A stretch of DNA of 64,000 nt from Achromobacter deleyi (GTDB lineage: Bacteria; Pseudomonadota; Gammaproteobacteria; Burkholderiales; Burkholderiaceae_B). Position numbers and translations under genes: made by a program. Below, piece after piece: positions 25,697 to 34,002 of this stretch. The notes under the pieces are model-generated. The model saw only the letters and a program-made list of their open reading frames with translations, searched no databases and had not been told where the DNA came from. Each line of letters opens with the position of its first letter. The stretch's first letter is position 1. The stretch lies in NCBI RefSeq assembly GCF_016127315.1, contig NZ_CP065997.1, forward strand, positions 4,526,001 through 4,590,000. Direction: 5' to 3'.

Positions 25697-26683
25697 TCAT
25701 GCGCCCGCCGCCCCGCGTTTGAATTCCCCCGGCCCCACGCCAAACTCCTTCCGGAACGCCGCCGCGAAGTGGCTGGGATTCGAATACCCCAGGTCGAACG
25801 CCACCTCCATCACTGTCACCTTGCCCGCCCGCAGCCGCTGCTGCGCCTCGCGCATCCGCGTCTGCTGGAACAGGCCATAGACACTGTGGCCGAACAGCTC
25901 GCGGAACCCGCGCTTGATGCGCATGGCGCTCAAGCCCGTCTCCGCGGCCATCTGCGCCAGCGTGGGCGGGTGGGCGAGGTCGGCCAGCAGATAGTCGCGC
26001 GCCGCCATCAGGCGTTGCCGTTGCGGCGTGGCGGCATTGGCGCGGCGCAGGTCCGCGTGGCCGGTTTCGAGAAACAGGCCGGTGAGCATCATGGCCTGCG
26101 CTTCGCGGATCAGCCGCGCGCCGGGCGTGTCGCAGGCGGGCGTGCGCAGGTGCTTCAACTCGCGGCTGATGGCGAGCGCGGCTTGATGCAGCTTCTCGCC
26201 GCGGTAGCCGGTGCGAAAGCAGCTGCCGGAGTCCAGTGAGCGCCGCAGCGGCGCGTCCTCTTCGTCCTCGATCCACGTGCGCAGCACGTCCGGCCGCAGC
26301 GCAACGGTCAGACTCTCGCACACCCCCTGTTGGACAAAGCGTCCGCGACGATCCGGCGTGTAGTACACGCAGCCGGACGTTTCCCTGACGGCCTCGCCCT
26401 GGCCGGCGACGCTGCCTTCCAGCCAGCAATCGGTATCGCCGCGCAGTTGATACGACAGCAATACACGGCCGCCGTCGTCACGCGTGTGCACGGTGAACGG
26501 CTGCTCGAACGCGCTTTGCCAGTGGCACAGCTCGATGCCTTCCGCCACTTGCACGTAGACCAACCGGTGCCGTTGTCCCGGCAGGAAGTGCGCCAGGAAG
26601 TCCGTGTCGAACATCGAGGACGTGGGCAAGTCGGGCAGGGCGGAAGGGGCGGCGTGGCGCGGCATGTCGGGGTGGGTCTTCAT
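25697..26683 (-). CDS. AraC-family regulator (PchR-like), second copy of duplicated module
   Basis: 328 residues from ATG at 26683; ATG at 26665 (MPRHA) aligns better with the start of the first copy, and the open frame reaches 26788. The DNA-binding part is nearly the same as in copy 1 (LSAMRIKRGFRELFGHSVYGLFQQ, VMEVAFDLGYSNPSHFAAAFRKEFGVGPGEFKR), while the sensor half differs more, with acidic inserts (EDEEDAPLRRS). This suggests the two now sense different ferric siderophores. Divergent from the second receptor. Confidence 0.9.
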   Translation of the reverse strand: MKTHPDMPRHAAPSALPDLPTSSMFDTDFLAHFLPGQRHRLVYVQVAEGIELCHWQSAFEQPFTVHTRDDGGRVLLSYQLRGDTDCWLEGSVAGQGEAVRETSGCVYYTPDRRGRFVQQGVCESLTVALRPDVLRTWIEDEEDAPLRRSLDSGSCFRTGYRGEKLHQAALAISRELKHLRTPACDTPGARLIREAQAMMLTGLFLETGHADLRRANAATPQRQRLMAARDYLLADLAHPPTLAQMAAETGLSAMRIKRGFRELFGHSVYGLFQQTRMREAQQRLRAGKVTVMEVAFDLGYSNPSHFAAAFRKEFGVGPGEFKRGAAGA

Positions 26684-26736
26684 AAAGCGGTGCCGGGGAA
26701 CCGTTTCGGGGGCTGCGCCCCGATCCGGGTAGTTAA

Positions 26737-26773
26737 AGGAATGAGACGCAATATTAAATGGAGCGGCTTCAAA
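26737..26773. promoter_or_regulatory. Conserved divergent-promoter element, copy 2
   Basis: Core GAGACGCAAT followed by ATTAAATGGAGCGGCTTCAAA, matching 23367-23403 in the first module. This version, with flank GGAATGAGACGCAATATT, is more AT-rich and slightly closer to a Fur half-site. Confidence 0.45.
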
Positions 26774-26848
26774 GCAATGTCCATACATCGCGCCGGCGAC
26801 ACGCGCCGGGTCTCGGGATGCATGCCATCAAACAAACGGACCACGCTC

Positions 26849-29026
26849 ATGATCTTCCAATCCCGCGCCAGATGCGCATCGCCCCGGGTTCTTACTGTCG
26901 GATTTCATTTGCTGCTGCTGGCCTGGGCCCAGCCGGGCGCAGTGCAGGCGGCCGAGCCGGGCAAGACCGGGAACGCGCCCACCTTGCCGTCCGTCGAGGT
27001 CGTCGGCATTGCGCAGGACGACGGCGTGGTGCCGCGCCGCTCCAGTTCCGCCACGCGCACCGACACGCCCCTGATCGAGACGCCGCAGTCCCTCTCGGTG
27101 GTCACCCGCGAGCAGATGGACGCGCGCAACGTGCGCTCGGTCAACGAGGCCTTCCGCTACGCGCCCGGCGTCGCTACCGAATCCTGGGGCGCCGTCACCG
27201 CCTATGACGACATGAGCATCCGCGGCTTCACCACGGACAACGGCCCCGTCGACACCTTCCTGGACGGCATGCGCCTGAGCCGCGGCATCGTCTTCGGCGG
27301 CCAGCAGGTCGATCCCTTCCTGCTCGAACGCATGGAAGTGCTGCGCGGCCCCGCCTCGGTGCTGTACGGCACCTCCACGCCCGGCGGCGTCATCGCCCTG
27401 ACCAGCAAGCTGCCGCGCGAAGACGCCGTGCGCCTCATCGAACTGGAAGGCGGCACCAGCCGTTACCGTCGCGGTTCGTTCGACCTGGGTGGCAAGGCCG
27501 ACGAACGCGGCACGCTGCTGTTCCGGGTCGTCGGCACCGCCATGAACAGCGACGGCCAGCTGGACGGCACCTGGCTGCGCCGCCGCGCGGTCGCGCCCTC
27601 GCTCACCTGGCAACCCAGCGCCGCCACCCGCTTCACGCTGTACGCGCGCTACCAGGACGATCCCGGCCTGGGCATGATCTCGTCGGTGCCGGGCATCGGC
27701 AGCGTACTGCCCAACCCCCATGGCCAACTGCCGCCCCGCTTCAACGTGGGCGAGCCGGGCTACGACACGTTCGCGCGCACCATCCGCGCTGTGGGCTACC
27801 AGTTCGACCAGAAGCTGGCGGACGACTGGTCGATGAGCCTGAACGGCCGCTACACCCGCGTCGACAGCGACTATGACGCCGTGGTCCTGGCCGCCTTGCA
27901 GCCGGACCTGCGCACCATCGACCGCCAGGTGCTGGGTTCCACCGAACGCTACAACAGCGTCACCCTGGACAACCAGCTGAAAGGGCGCTTCGCCACCGGC
28001 GCCGCGCGCCATGAACTGCTGGCCGGCCTGGTGTGGGAACAGATGCGCGGCGACGGCGACTACCGCACGACCTACAACGGCACCAAGCTGGACCTCTACA
28101 ATCCCGTCTACAGCGCGCCGCAGCCCGTCCCGCCCACGGTCATGGACAAGGGCATGCGCTCGACGCTGACCGGTCTTTACGTGCAGGACCAGATCGCGCT
28201 GGGCAACTGGCACACCACCATCGGCGTGCGCCAGGATTGGTCGACCATCGACGCCACCGACAGGCTATGGCACAGCGGCTTCACGCAGAAGGACCAGGCC
28301 ACCACCGTGCGCGTCGGCACGCTGTATCGCTTCGGCAATGGCCTGGCGCCGTATGCGACCTACGCGCAATCCTTCGAGCCCGTGAACAGCCTGCCCGCCA
28401 GCGGCGAGCCGTTCAAGCCGACCCGGGGCGAGCTGTTCGAGACCGGCCTCAAGTACCAGCCGGAGAACTGGGACGCCCTGTTCTCCGCGGCGATCTACCA
28501 CCTGACCCAGACCAACGTGCTGAGCGCCGACCCCGCCAACCCGCGCCTATCCGTGCAGTCGGGCGAAGTCCGCTCGCGCGGGCTGGAACTGGAAGCGCAT
28601 GCGCGGCTGTCACCGCAGTGGAGCGTGATCGCGGCGTATACCTGGCAGAACGTCGAATACACCAAGGGCAATGCCAACGAAGTGGGCAGGACCCCGTCGC
28701 GCGTGCCGACGCGCTTTGGCGGCGTCTGGCTGGCGTGGGATGCGTCCTCCGGCCTGGGCGCGGCGCTTGGAGTGCGGCATAACGGCGGAAGCTGGGGCGG
28801 ATACAAGACGCTGCAGGATTTCCGCGTGCCGGGATACACCTTGGTGGATGCGCAACTGCATTACGACCTGGGGCGGCAGGTGCCCAGCTTGAAAGGGACG
28901 AAGGTGCAGTTGAATGTGTCGAACTTGACGGACAAGCGGTATAGCGGGGGATGCTATGACCTGGATAACGGCTGCTTCGCGGGGGCGGGGAGGGTGGTCA
29001 GTTTGAAGGTGGGGTATCAGTGGTGA
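26849..29026 (+). CDS. TonB-dependent siderophore receptor, second copy of duplicated module
   Basis: 725 residues from ATG at 26849; the longer frame from 26330 overlaps the AraC gene. The signal peptide (MIFQSRARCASPRVL ... VQAA) is almost the same as in the receptor at 23479. The plug has ETPQSLSVVTREQMDARNV and ERMEVLRGPASVLYGTSTPGG, and the barrel ends KVGYQW. There is a Cys pair near the end (GGCYDLDNGCF), also present in copy 1. It differs from copy 1 mainly in outer-loop regions such as the segment after residue 400, where ligand contact is expected. Confidence 0.92.
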   Translation: MIFQSRARCASPRVLTVGFHLLLLAWAQPGAVQAAEPGKTGNAPTLPSVEVVGIAQDDGVVPRRSSSATRTDTPLIETPQSLSVVTREQMDARNVRSVNEAFRYAPGVATESWGAVTAYDDMSIRGFTTDNGPVDTFLDGMRLSRGIVFGGQQVDPFLLERMEVLRGPASVLYGTSTPGGVIALTSKLPREDAVRLIELEGGTSRYRRGSFDLGGKADERGTLLFRVVGTAMNSDGQLDGTWLRRRAVAPSLTWQPSAATRFTLYARYQDDPGLGMISSVPGIGSVLPNPHGQLPPRFNVGEPGYDTFARTIRAVGYQFDQKLADDWSMSLNGRYTRVDSDYDAVVLAALQPDLRTIDRQVLGSTERYNSVTLDNQLKGRFATGAARHELLAGLVWEQMRGDGDYRTTYNGTKLDLYNPVYSAPQPVPPTVMDKGMRSTLTGLYVQDQIALGNWHTTIGVRQDWSTIDATDRLWHSGFTQKDQATTVRVGTLYRFGNGLAPYATYAQSFEPVNSLPASGEPFKPTRGELFETGLKYQPENWDALFSAAIYHLTQTNVLSADPANPRLSVQSGEVRSRGLELEAHARLSPQWSVIAAYTWQNVEYTKGNANEVGRTPSRVPTRFGGVWLAWDASSGLGAALGVRHNGGSWGGYKTLQDFRVPGYTLVDAQLHYDLGRQVPSLKGTKVQLNVSNLTDKRYSGGCYDLDNGCFAGAGRVVSLKVGYQW

Positions 29027-29120
29027 GACGGGCGGATTGATGGTTGGGGGCGGGCGCGTCGGTGGGCGGCCCGCATCCTCGGCTATTGAATCCATGACGC
29101 AGGGGCGTGCGCTCATGCAG

Positions 29121-29993
29121 CTACGTCGTTGCCGCGATGTTGGAATGCCGTAGGTTGGTTTTCAGCTTGGCTTCCAGTACACCCAGGCCGATATTGCCGC
29201 AGCCCACCAGGGTCAGGTCTTGCAGGCCGGGCAGCGCCTCCAGGGTATTGATATCGGTGATCCGCTTGCAATACTGAATATTCAGTTGCTCCAGTGCCGG
29301 AAGGGCGGCAATCGGGCCAATGGTTTCCAACAGGCTTTGATTCTTGAGTCGCAGCGACCGTAGTCCGGAAAGCTGTTCAATCCCCGCCAGCGTTTTCAAC
29401 GAGCGTCCCGCCATCAGCCCCAGCGATAACAGGGGCAACGCCGCGATGCGCGCAAACAGCGATTCATCGAACGGCACGTTGAACAGATTCAATTCTTGCA
29501 GCGGCAGTCGCAAGGCCTGATCGAGCAGTTTTCCCGCCTTGTCCGGCAACATCGATAGCGACTTCAGCGCCGGAAAATCCTCCGCCTTGAATCGCATCGG
29601 AACGTTGACCTCCAGCGATTCCAATTGCGGCATCGGCCCCGCCGACCAGGTATATGACCCCGGGCAATCGAAAATCGACAGATGCCGCAGGCTGGCCGGC
29701 AGCATCTCGGCGCGAAGGTTCTTGACCACCGAGACCTGGATATTGCCGGGTCCGATGGACAGATGCGTCAGAGACGGCAGCCGGGCGATCAGTTCCGGCA
29801 ATTCCTGCACCGGATCCAGGGGCGGCGCCCATAGATGGACGTATTCGATTGCCGCTAGCGTGGCCGCGTCGGGCGGCGCGTCGTAGAACAGGATTTGATC
29901 CGAGCCATGCGCCTGCGCGGCCTGCCGGCTGTGCATCAACAGCCATCGCTTGTCGCGGCCGGATTGGGGCGTTGAAAACGGGATCAGCGACAT
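29121..29993 (-). CDS. Leucine-rich-repeat protein, function unknown
   Basis: 290 residues from ATG at 29993; the frame stays open to 30155 but the extension is Arg-rich and unstructured. From about residue 70 it has irregular 20-24-residue leucine-rich repeats (LPSLTHLSIGPGNIQ, MPQLESLEVNVPM, LEQLNIQYCKRITDINTLEALPGLQDLTLVGC). It has no signal peptide and no membrane segment. Bacterial LRR proteins of this size often bind another protein, and some are immunity or effector-like partners. Base composition is lower in GC than neighbours. It stands at the left edge of the accessory region. Confidence 0.7.
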   Translation of the reverse strand: MSLIPFSTPQSGRDKRWLLMHSRQAAQAHGSDQILFYDAPPDAATLAAIEYVHLWAPPLDPVQELPELIARLPSLTHLSIGPGNIQVSVVKNLRAEMLPASLRHLSIFDCPGSYTWSAGPMPQLESLEVNVPMRFKAEDFPALKSLSMLPDKAGKLLDQALRLPLQELNLFNVPFDESLFARIAALPLLSLGLMAGRSLKTLAGIEQLSGLRSLRLKNQSLLETIGPIAALPALEQLNIQYCKRITDINTLEALPGLQDLTLVGCGNIGLGVLEAKLKTNLRHSNIAATT

Positions 29994-30073
29994 GCGGGCT
30001 CCGGAATCATGGGGTCTGTCAGCAGGGCGGGCGCGGCGACGGCGGGCCGGACATTCTCGAAGGGTAGAACAAT

Positions 30074-30119
30074 AAAGCAGAACGGCAATTCCGCGCGAGC
30101 CGGATTGCCGTTCTGCTTT
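30074..30119. terminator. 16-bp perfect inverted repeat, terminator-like
   Basis: AAAGCAGAACGGCAAT at 30074-30089 and ATTGCCGTTCTGCTTT at 30104-30119 form a 16-bp perfect stem with a 14-base loop. A-rich and T-rich arms flank it on either side. It lies upstream of the LRR gene and of the small lipoprotein gene, so it does not end either; it may insulate them or be a remnant. Confidence 0.5.
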
Positions 30120-30259
30120 GATGAGGCCGTAAAGGCCAATTCCGCTCTTCACCAAGACTTATGCGGCTGGCCCCGGCGCCTGACACTATTTTTTACCCCA
30201 TTCCCAGGCTGTGGCCGCCATCCTCACCGGTACACTAGCGTTATTCCCCAAGGAGCCAT

Positions 30260-30475
30260 ATGTCGATTCAAACGTTGGGCCGTTACGGTATCGTGCTATT
30301 TCTCGCTGCGTTGAGCTCGGGCTGTTCTTCAATCATCGGCGAGTGCGGCTTGGTTCGCAGTAGCTGCATGTATGACGGGAAATACGAACAGGGCGAGGAA
30401 GACTACGCGGAGGCCGAGGCAAAGCGGCTGAACAAGCAGTCGACGGATCGGTTGCGTCGAAGCTCTGGGGATTGA
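30260..30475 (+). CDS. Small lipoprotein, paralogue 1
   Basis: 71 residues. The signal peptide ends in a lipobox (LSSGC, Cys near residue 22). The mature protein has the sequence pattern SSCMYDGKYE, then an acidic stretch, then a basic tail (STDRLRRSSGD). It has a near-identical paralogue at 35073. Both start with MSIQTLGR and share a TACACT -10-like sequence upstream. AAGGAG lies shortly before the ATG. Function unknown. Confidence 0.75.
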   Translation: MSIQTLGRYGIVLFLAALSSGCSSIIGECGLVRSSCMYDGKYEQGEEDYAEAEAKRLNKQSTDRLRRSSGD

Positions 30476-30501
30476 ATCCAGACGACGTCCTGCCATTGCG
30501 C

Positions 30502-30731
30502 TCAGGAAGTCGTCACAGGTTCCGGCAGGAAAAGCCGATCCTGCAACTCCTGCAGCCTAATCCGATTCAGCATCTCCGTCAGCCGTTGCGCCGGCTTCCT
30601 GCGCGGCAGATCCTTGTACCGCGCGATGATGATGAGTTCATTCTTCATCGAATGCTTCCATCCCACCAGCTCCGTCACGCTGACCTGGTACCCATGTGCA
30701 TCCAGCTGCAGGCACCGCAGCACGTTCGTGA
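30502..30731 (-). pseudogene. 3' fragment of SAM-dependent methyltransferase gene
   Basis: The last 73 codons (LRCLQLDAHGYQVSVTELVG ... LPEPVTTS) match the C-terminus of the complete methyltransferase at 36058-36906, with one inserted Ile codon and a different tail. Similarity at DNA level stops sharply at about 30731, where DUF4034-like sequence begins. The piece lacks the whole SAM-binding domain and cannot be functional. It lies just past the small lipoprotein gene, as the full copy does on the other side of the islet. Confidence 0.75.
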
Positions 30732-31840
30732 ATCAGCGTCACGTGCACGAAACTGCGGAACGGCCCGTCCACGTTGCCGAAATACATATTCCCCGTGAAC
30801 GCCACCACGCTTTGCGCATGCAATTGACGCGCGCCCACGTGGTCGCCTAGCGAATAACTGATGAAATTCGCGAACCGACCCAGCGCCTCGCCGTGTTCCA
30901 GGGGCCATAGATCGCGCTGCAGGAACGATTCGAAGGTCTGGCGATGGGCGACCTGCACCGCCTGCATTTCTTCGGGTTGCGGAAAATCGCTCAGCTCTTC
31001 CTACACGCCCATCCAGCGGATCGCGATGCGCTATGGCTTCGTCAGCGTCTCGCGCAGCGGGCCGCTGGCCAGGCCGTCGATATCCTCATAACTGCCGCCC
31101 CAACGCGGTTGCAGATACTGCGCATACGCGGTCAGCGTCTCCATGTGGCCGGGGCGCAATTCCAGTGCGCGCAGCAGCCAATAATCCTTGCCCTGGTCCA
31201 TTTCATGCTCGGCGCGCGGCGCGAGCCAGGCCGGCAGGGCCTGCGGCGCCTGATCCGGCTGCAGGCGCGGCACGCCGTATTCCGCCAGATGCGCCAGCGC
31301 GGCGTCCATCAGACCGGGTTCCTCGATGTCGTCGTGGGTAATGGTTTCCGGGGGATTGCCTTCGAACAGCTGGCGCAGCCAATACGGCTCTTTGAAATGT
31401 GCGGCCATTTGCATCAGGGTCACGCAGGCCGCAACGGGACGCGGCGAAAGCGTCATGGCTTTCAACAGCGCGGCGGCGGCGGTTTCGCAGGCCAGGGCGG
31501 CGCCGATCCAGCGGTCCTGCGTCACGCTGTCTGCCCAGCCAAAGCCGCGGATATCCGCGGCGCGGCCGAAGCAGAAGTTACCCAAGACCAGATGGGCGTG
31601 GTAGGAGTCGGGGCAGGCGGCGATCCAGGCCTGGAGGAAGTCGGCGGCTTGCGGGTAGGGGACGGTGCTGTGGTCGAAGAGGGTGCCGGAGAGGACGGCT
31701 TCGGAATAAGAGGATATTTGCGCGTCGGGAGCGGACCAGTCTTGTTGCTCTAGATCGGTGTAAGAGGCGTCGAGTTTGTGAAATGCGTGGAATTGGACTA
31801 GGGCGCGCAGGTCGTTGAGAGCATTGGTGGGAGTCGGCAA
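30722..31840 (-). pseudogene. Broken DUF4034-like gene
   Basis: The front part is a 269-codon frame from TTG at 31840 to TAG at 31031-31033 (HLVLGNFCFG, YLQPRWGGSYEDIDG). After the TAG the same frame goes on (RIAIRWMGV), meets a second TAG, then continues as clear protein (EELSDFPQPEEMQ, ANFISYSLGDHVGARQLHAQSVV) to about 30732, where it runs into the methyltransferase fragment through the shared bases ACGTTCGTGA. The two TAGs stand where Tyr and Trp would fit. The family is recognised from the PRWGGS block; the function of DUF4034 proteins is unknown. The frame has no ATG start, and AT-rich DNA begins right at its 5' end, so it may be cut there too. Confidence 0.65.
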
Positions 31841-32110
31841 GGTGGCACCTGATGCCTATGGAAAAGGGAGAAATGATTTCATTCTCGAAAATGCGAGACG
31901 ATATTTCGCAATGAGAACATCACTTCAGACGTGAGACAATTTACAAATCTTGGTTTCTAAAAGTAATATAGCCAGCTTGTATTGCTTAGAAGGACCAAGG
32001 CCATGCTGAGGAGCGCGTGACCTCTCAGGCCGGAGAACATTCATTGCTTAGTAGCAACCCTGCGGTGATGTTTGGTTCATTTTTCAAAGTGACATGTTGG
32101 AGATTTTCAG
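31841..32110. other. AT-rich non-coding leader of the defence-like islet
   Basis: 270 bases without a convincing gene, marking the switch from about two-thirds GC to AT-rich DNA. It contains an imperfect dyad at about 31874-31913 (TCATT..CGAAAAT facing ATATTTCG..AATGA), a short direct repeat ATTGCTTAG at 31981-31989 and 32043-32051, and a small CTGAGG/CCTCTCAG hairpin near 32010. It probably holds the promoter of the AIPR gene. Confidence 0.5.
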
Positions 32111-33829
32111 ATGAAGGGTGTTGAGAAGGATATGACAAGTGTTGCAAGCATACTCGAATCGGTTGGAGAGCTTGCGTTGCGGGCGGGAGTTTCATTGCAT
32201 AGAGCTTTCACGGCGTGGTACGGAATTAACCTACACGATCAGGATGAAGATGACGCGTTGAGTTCGGCGGCTATGGATGGAGGGAATGATCAAGGTATTG
32301 ATCTAGTTTTTGCTGATGATTCGACGCGGACTATCTACGTTATTCAAGGACATTGCGGTGAGAATCATGCGAAAGTTACTCCGAAATCAAAATGGAGTGA
32401 CGTGCTTGCCGCTATTCCTTTTTTCGAAGATACAGAGGCACTACGTAAGTTGGGAAGGCGAGAACTGGCGGATCAAATTGATTCTGTCAAGAAAGATGCG
32501 GTTGGCTATGCAATTGCATTTGGCTTGGTAAGCCTCGCAAAGAGGAATGCTGCTATTTCCAAGACAGTCGATACAACCAGAAAATCCAAGACTTTTGATA
32601 GATATCAGTATTTCTATTTAGCACAGGAGGAGGTGCGAGAGCAATATCAGGCCCTTATCGAATCCGAGCGAGGAATTGCGGAGGATGTGCTGACTTTCTC
32701 CGGCGAGTTTATTCAAGATTCCGGAGAATATGGTAGGGCCTGGATCGGTAATGTCTCGGCGAAAGAGCTAATTCGTTTACATAAAACATATTCAAATCAG
32801 TTGTTTGCTGGAAATGTCCGCCTTTTTTTAGGTACGAGAAAAGGAGGGATCAATGAACAAATAATAAAAACGGCTAGTGAAACTCCTGGATTGTTTTGGG
32901 CTCTCAATAACGGAGTTTCCATAATCGCAGATACCGCCACCCCGGTGAAAAGGAAAAAAAACGCATTGGCATTACGGAGGTTTAGCGTAGTAAATGGATG
33001 CCAGACTACCAACGCGCTGAGTCAAGCCGATGCTCAAGAAAACTGCAAGGTGCTCGTCCGCGTTATTGCTGCAAAGGATGCGGTAAAGAACGACGTAGTG
33101 AGATTCAATAATTCGCAAAATGCTATAAAAATATGGACCGTTCGTGCAGTCGATGGTACTCAAGAACGTTTGCGGAGAGAGTTGGGCGCGATAGGGCTGG
33201 ATTATGCTCCTAAGCAATCGGGCAGCCGGCGGCAGAGAAATAAATCAAAAATCATTGAGCTAGATCGGCTCGCTCAGTATCTTGCTGCTCAACGGAGCGA
33301 GTTCTTGATTCAGGCAATTGACAATAAGGCCGAACTGTTTGATCAACCATATGCTCAACTTTTTTACCCACAGATTTCGGCCGCAGATGTCCTTTTGACA
33401 TGGCAACTGGGGAATGTGTGTGAAGAAAAGCGAGTGGAACAATTGCAGGCATTGGGGAAAGAAGATCAGTCAACGGGACTCTTGGCGGTGACCGCAACAT
33501 TTTGGATTATTTTTACCGCTTATAAGATTATTTCCAGGATGTCCGATGTGCATTCTTCCCATATAACTATGGATAGAATTAAAACCGATGCTTTTCGAGG
33601 GGCTCTTGCGAAAATCGCTGATGCCGCAATAGAGATCTATTATTTACAAGCAATCGATACGTATCAGGGCGGGAGAAAAGAGTTTGGAACATTTAAGTCG
33701 ACTCTTCGCTCCACGAGATTTTTGCAGCAGATTGAGCCGAAGATAGATTTTAAAGTATCACAGTTGTCGATGGCGAAAAGCAATAGGCCTCCGGTTCTTG
33801 AAAATGTGGCCAGAAATATAAAAATTTAA
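32111..33829 (+). CDS. AIPR-family protein (abortive phage infection type)
   Basis: 572 residues. GGAG lies 8 bases before the ATG at 32111. The N-terminus has a restriction-endonuclease-like pattern (DGGNDQGIDLVF near residues 57-67, then IYVIQGH near 75-81). AIPR relatives usually have QxK at the second site; here it is QGH, so catalytic residues may differ. The AIPR signature is clear near 262-300: ALNNGVSIIAD, then RRFSVVNGCQTTNAL. AIPR proteins (PF10592) are linked to abortive infection and other phage-defence loci. The gene is AT-rich, unlike its surroundings, so recently acquired. A HEPN-like gene follows 173 bases downstream on the same strand. Confidence 0.85.
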   Translation: MKGVEKDMTSVASILESVGELALRAGVSLHRAFTAWYGINLHDQDEDDALSSAAMDGGNDQGIDLVFADDSTRTIYVIQGHCGENHAKVTPKSKWSDVLAAIPFFEDTEALRKLGRRELADQIDSVKKDAVGYAIAFGLVSLAKRNAAISKTVDTTRKSKTFDRYQYFYLAQEEVREQYQALIESERGIAEDVLTFSGEFIQDSGEYGRAWIGNVSAKELIRLHKTYSNQLFAGNVRLFLGTRKGGINEQIIKTASETPGLFWALNNGVSIIADTATPVKRKKNALALRRFSVVNGCQTTNALSQADAQENCKVLVRVIAAKDAVKNDVVRFNNSQNAIKIWTVRAVDGTQERLRRELGAIGLDYAPKQSGSRRQRNKSKIIELDRLAQYLAAQRSEFLIQAIDNKAELFDQPYAQLFYPQISAADVLLTWQLGNVCEEKRVEQLQALGKEDQSTGLLAVTATFWIIFTAYKIISRMSDVHSSHITMDRIKTDAFRGALAKIADAAIEIYYLQAIDTYQGGRKEFGTFKSTLRSTRFLQQIEPKIDFKVSQLSMAKSNRPPVLENVARNIKI

Positions 33830-33849
33830 TCGCATGTCAAATTTTTTCC

Positions 33850-33876
33850 TAATTTAATCTTATTAGAATTAAATTA
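33850..33876. promoter_or_regulatory. AT-rich inverted repeat between AIPR and HEPN-like genes
   Basis: TAATTTAAT at 33850-33858 and ATTAAATTA at 33868-33876 form a perfect 9-bp dyad 21 bases after the AIPR stop. It could be a weak terminator or an operator for the next gene. Confidence 0.4.
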
Positions 33877-34002
33877 TGTTGATGGGATTCGGTTGTCCGG
33901 CTGAGTCCCTCTTTTTTATCGAATTTCTGAAGATCATCCCTTCATGTGCCGGCTTTATGATTTGTAGGCGGGTGGGATGTATACCTGCTTATTGGAGATT
34001 AA

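Larger units (their letters stand above)
22329..29026. repeat. Tandem duplication of an AraC-regulator/TonB-receptor module
   Basis: Two units follow each other in the same orientation: 22329-25659 and 25697-29026. Matching points are offset by 3367-3370 bases: AraC stops 3368 apart, promoter elements 3370, receptor starts 3370, receptor stops 3367. The proteins align over their full lengths, with more change in sensor and loop regions, so this is an old, diverged duplication. Confidence 0.85.

Noticed and set aside
30638..30967. 109-codon frame as a separate gene
   Set aside because: It is the in-frame continuation of the broken DUF4034-like gene read through into the methyltransferase fragment, not an independent gene.
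31841..32110. CRISPR or integrase attachment site at the islet edge
   Set aside because: Only one short 9-base direct repeat and an imperfect dyad are present; no repeat array, tRNA gene or integrase is visible.
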